Shown here piece by piece: positions 5,632 to 8,190 of a stretch of 8,190 nt of DNA (positions are counted from its first letter, which is position 1; each line of letters opens with the position of its first letter). The notes under the pieces are model-generated. The model made no database searches, was not told where the DNA came from, and saw nothing but the letters and a program-made list of their open reading frames with translations. The position numbers and the translations under genes are program-made. The stretch lies in contig CAMCUG010000058.1 of assembly GCA_945878835.1 (NCBI GenBank), positions 1 through 8,190 of the forward strand. The letters are read 5' to 3'. Source of the DNA: Chryseobacterium gleum. Lineage in GTDB: Bacteria > Bacteroidota > Bacteroidia > Flavobacteriales_D > Sanyastnellaceae.

Positions 5632-7053
5632 ATGTCTTCAAAACAGAGAACATTAAAAGCGCCAATCGAATTCAAAGGAGTTGGCCTTCACACTGGAGAA
5701 CCGGTAACACTTACTATTTGTCCGGCACCGGAGAATCACGGCTACAAGTTTCAGCGAGTAGATATAGAAGGAGCGCCAATTATTGATGCGGATTGTGATC
5801 GTGTAGTTGGAACTCAAAGAGGAACAACCCTTGAGCAAAATGGCGCTCGGGTTTATACAACAGAGCATGTTTTAGCAGCCTTGTACGGAAGCTTTGTAGA
5901 CAACGCTCTGCTTCAATTGACTGGACCAGAAATTCCAATCATGGACGGCAGCGCGTGGCCCTTTGTTGAGGCCATCGAAGCATGCGGATTTGAAGAACAA
6001 AACGCAGAAAGAAAATTCATTGTATTAGACGAGAATATTGCGTTTGAAGACACGGAAAAAGGGGTTGAAATATTAGCGGTTCCAACGAACGGGGGGGAAT
6101 ACCGAGTAACAGTAATGGTTGACTACAACTCACCGATACTCGGAACTCAGCATGCTCAAATGTATAATTTGAAACAGTTTTCAAGTGAGATTTCAAAATG
6201 TAGAACGTTTGTATTCCTTCGTGAATTAGAACTTTTAGCCAAGAGCGGCCTAATTAAGGGCGGAAGTCTGGACAATGCCATTGTTATGGTAGACAAAGAG
6301 TATACAGAAGGTCAAATTAAAGATATATTGAAGGAATTGGGCCGGGAAGAGATAGATGTAAAGGTTGAAGGAATTGGGGTGTTAAATACCATTAAACTTC
6401 AATACGAAAACGAACCTGCTCGTCACAAGCTACTTGATATTGTTGGAGATTTGGCCCTCACGGGAAAGTTCATCCGAGGACATATTTTAGCGGCACGACC
6501 GGGTCACCACGGAAACGTTGCTTTTGCAAAGGTGCTAAAGGCTTGGGACAAAAAGCGTCAGTCTAGCGTTACGTTTGATTTAACGAAGACAGTTTTTGAC
6601 ATTAATCAAATCAGCCAAATGCTTCCTCACCGATACCCATTTTTGTTAGTCGATCGCATTATTGCAATGGACAACGAAAGTATTGTTGGGTTGAAGAACG
6701 TTACGATGAACGAACCGTTCTTTCAAGGACATTTCCCAGACAACCCCGTAATGCCCGGTGTTTTGCAAATTGAGGCCATGGCACAGGTAGGTGGAATCTT
6801 CGCCTTAAGTCAAGTGGAAGACCCAGAGCTATACAGCACTTACTTCTTGAAAATTGATGGAGTGAAATTCAAGCAAAAAGTATTGCCAGGCGATACGGTT
6901 ATTTTCCATTTGAAATTGGAATCTCCTATTCGTAGAGGCTTGGTTAATATGCGCGGCGTGGCCTATGTGAACGGCAAAGAAGTGGGTGAAGCAACCATGT
7001 TGGCCCAAGTTGTAAAGGATAAGGTGCCGGCACAAACAATAGAAAAGGCATGA
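5632..7053 (+). CDS. lpxC-fabZ: Bifunctional UDP-3-O-acyl-N-acetylglucosamine deacetylase / 3-hydroxyacyl-ACP dehydratase
   Basis: This 473-residue fusion joins two cytoplasmic enzymes. The N-terminal half (about 1-310) is LpxC, the zinc deacetylase that commits the pathway to lipid A. It shows KQRTLKAPIEFKGVGLHTG at the start, TTEHVLAAL with E78 and zinc ligand H79 (the same numbers as in E. coli), the second ligand pair in H265-x3-D269, and the GHHGN segment at 291-295 containing the general-acid His. The C-terminal half (about 322-465) is FabZ, with LPHRYPFLLVDRI, catalytic H367 in QGHFPDNPVMPGV, and E381 in IEAMAQ. All catalytic residues are present in both halves. The fusion is a recognised Bacteroidota trait. 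It overlaps lpxA by 4 nt (ATGA). A G7 run lies at 6091-6097 in the LpxC part. Confidence 0.97.
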   Translation: MSSKQRTLKAPIEFKGVGLHTGEPVTLTICPAPENHGYKFQRVDIEGAPIIDADCDRVVGTQRGTTLEQNGARVYTTEHVLAALYGSFVDNALLQLTGPEIPIMDGSAWPFVEAIEACGFEEQNAERKFIVLDENIAFEDTEKGVEILAVPTNGGEYRVTVMVDYNSPILGTQHAQMYNLKQFSSEISKCRTFVFLRELELLAKSGLIKGGSLDNAIVMVDKEYTEGQIKDILKELGREEIDVKVEGIGVLNTIKLQYENEPARHKLLDIVGDLALTGKFIRGHILAARPGHHGNVAFAKVLKAWDKKRQSSVTFDLTKTVFDINQISQMLPHRYPFLLVDRIIAMDNESIVGLKNVTMNEPFFQGHFPDNPVMPGVLQIEAMAQVGGIFALSQVEDPELYSTYFLKIDGVKFKQKVLPGDTVIFHLKLESPIRRGLVNMRGVAYVNGKEVGEATMLAQVVKDKVPAQTIEKA

Positions 7054-7829
7054 GCAACCTAGCGCAAATTCATCCAAACGCTAAAATTGGTGAGGGCGTT
7101 GAAATAGGTCCATTCACAACAATTTACGGGGATGTTGTTATTGGCGAAGGAACTTGGGTAGGTCCGAATGTGACCATTATGGATGGTGCGCGTATTGGAA
7201 AGAATTGCCGCATTTTCCCTGGAGCGGTTATTTCTGCTATTCCACAGGATTTAAAATTTGCAGGGGAAAAAACAACAGTTGAAATAGGTGACAATACCAC
7301 CATTCGCGAGTGCTGTACGCTAAATCGTGGAACAAAGGATCGCATGACCACAAAGGTTGGAAGCAACTGTTTACTTATGGCTTACGTGCATTTAGCGCAC
7401 GACGCTTTTGTGGGTGATAATTGTGTTATAGCAAATTCGGCAAACATTGCGGGACATGTGACTATTGGAAATTGGGTGGTTATTGAAGGTGTTGTTGCTG
7501 TTCAGCAATTTATTGAAATTGGAGACCACTCATTTATTGCAGGAGGTTCTTTGGTGCGAAAGAACGTTCCCCCTTTCATAAAGGTAGCTCGCGAACCATT
7601 GAGCTACATAGGGGTTAATAGCATTGGCCTTCGTAGAAGAGGCTATTCAGACGAGCAGGTCTCTCGATTGGAAGATATCTACAGAGTTTTATTCGTGCAT
7701 AACAACACAGTTGCTGCAGGAGTAAAGCAAATCGTTGATTCGTTTCCGGATTCAGATGAAAAACAAATCGTTCTCGCATTCATTCAACGCTCTGAAAAGG
7801 GCGTAGTACGGGGCGCACAGACCACTTAA
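7050..7829 (+). CDS. lpxA: Acyl-ACP--UDP-N-acetylglucosamine O-acyltransferase
   Basis: LpxA transfers a 3-hydroxyacyl chain from ACP to UDP-GlcNAc, the first step of lipid A synthesis, as a cytoplasmic trimer. The 259 residues, close to the 262 of E. coli LpxA, form a left-handed beta-helix of hexapeptide repeats (IGEGVEIGPF, IGEGTWVGPN and so on, to about residue 165), then a helical C-terminus. Catalytic H117 lies in HLAHDAFVGDN, and GHVTIG follows at 135-140. The GVNSIGLRRRGYS segment (188-200) is a strong LpxA signature. The residue equivalent to E. coli H160 is Gln152 (VQQF). The residue aligned with the acyl-chain ruler G173 is Gly165. The start codon overlaps the lpxC-fabZ stop, implying translational coupling. 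Confidence 0.97.
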   Translation: MSNLAQIHPNAKIGEGVEIGPFTTIYGDVVIGEGTWVGPNVTIMDGARIGKNCRIFPGAVISAIPQDLKFAGEKTTVEIGDNTTIRECCTLNRGTKDRMTTKVGSNCLLMAYVHLAHDAFVGDNCVIANSANIAGHVTIGNWVVIEGVVAVQQFIEIGDHSFIAGGSLVRKNVPPFIKVAREPLSYIGVNSIGLRRRGYSDEQVSRLEDIYRVLFVHNNTVAAGVKQIVDSFPDSDEKQIVLAFIQRSEKGVVRGAQTT

Positions 7830-7831
7830 AG

Positions 7832-8190
7832 GTGCAAATAGATCTTCAAGATATTGGAAAGAAGTTCGGCGGAAAATACATTTTTCGCCACTTGAATAGA
7901 ACCTTTCATTCTGGAGATCACATTGGAATTGTGGGTCAAAACGGCTCGGGGAAATCAACACTCGTTCAAATTATTTCAGGCTACTTATCTGCTTCAGAAG
8001 GATTAGTGAACTACGAAGGAATTCCTTCCGACGAAATATGGAAACACATCTCGCTGTGCTCACCAGCCATGGGGCTTTACGAGGATTTTACTTTGTTGGA
8101 ACACCTGCAGTTTACGCATGGACTTAAGCCTTTCGAAGGAGCGTTTTCAGTGAATGAAATTCCGGAAATTCTTCAACTTGAAAAACACGG
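7832..8190 (+). CDS. ABC transporter ATP-binding protein (5' part; continues beyond window)
   Basis: The first 119 residues are seen before the window ends. The P-loop is GQNGSGKS (35-42), preceded by the strand and turn usual for ABC ATPases. The Q-loop region reads SLCSPAMGLYEDFTLLEHL (about 74-92), where Pro78 stands at the usual Gln position. This recalls Bacteroidota ATPases with an APYLEL-type segment there. The signature and Walker B motifs lie outside the window. I chose a GTG start at 7832, because it is 2 nt after the lpxA stop and gives the correct N-terminus (VQIDLQDIGKKFGG); there is no in-frame ATG before the P-loop. Its permease partner and substrate are unknown. Coupling to lpxA suggests an envelope-related job, which is inference. 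Confidence 0.88.
   Translation, partial: MQIDLQDIGKKFGGKYIFRHLNRTFHSGDHIGIVGQNGSGKSTLVQIISGYLSASEGLVNYEGIPSDEIWKHISLCSPAMGLYEDFTLLEHLQFTHGLKPFEGAFSVNEIPEILQLEKH

Noticed and set aside
6707..6724. GAACGAACCGTTC-like sequence in fabZ and a TTCGGTT half-site near 4194, resembling the TetR operator
   Set aside because: Both lie inside coding sequence, lack the paired ACCGAA/TTCGGT arms, and are explained by codon content.

Overview
The window looks like chromosomal DNA of a member of the Bacteroidota, probably a Flavobacteriales-like lineage. Four things support this: an lpxC-fabZ gene fusion characteristic of that phylum; near-perfect TAnnTTTG promoter -7 elements just upstream of tRNA-Cys, yqeY, tetR and lpxC-fabZ; little sign of Shine-Dalgarno sites; and Bacteroidota-type versions of HolB, RecO and the coiled-coil protein. 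The DNA is moderately AT-rich by eye. No mobile element, CRISPR array or sign of recent gene transfer was seen.

Region 1 (1-1777, minus strand): a two-gene unit. A membrane-anchored coiled-coil protein of unknown function (860-1777) is followed after 5 nt by an exported class C beta-lactamase-type serine hydrolase (1-854, cut by the window edge). Region 2 (1832-1979, plus strand): a tRNA-Cys(GCA) gene with its own promoter. A compact hairpin appears to terminate both this gene and the convergent holB. Region 3 (1977-3796, minus strand): recO followed by holB (DNA polymerase III delta'), a recombination and replication pair. Region 4 (4037-4887, minus strand): yqeY (GatB/YqeY family) and a RimB-like retropepsin-fold protein, 2 nt apart. 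Region 5 (4958-8190, plus strand): a TetR-family regulator with a palindrome between its -7 element and its ATG, then lpxC-fabZ, lpxA and the start of an ABC ATPase gene. The last three are joined by a 4-nt overlap and a 2-nt gap.

The core of the window is early lipid A biosynthesis. LpxA acylates UDP-GlcNAc, the LpxC half deacetylates the product, and the FabZ half dehydrates 3-hydroxyacyl-ACP, competing for the acyl donor pool that LpxA uses. The ABC ATPase looks translationally coupled to lpxA, but its substrate is unknown. All the gene families are known. The points most worth a second look are the self-contained TetR promoter/operator, the probable leaderless start of lpxC-fabZ, the RimB-like gene without an adjacent rimK, active-site variations in LpxA and the serine hydrolase, and the uncharacterised coiled-coil protein. 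I found no convincing evidence of an undescribed system.
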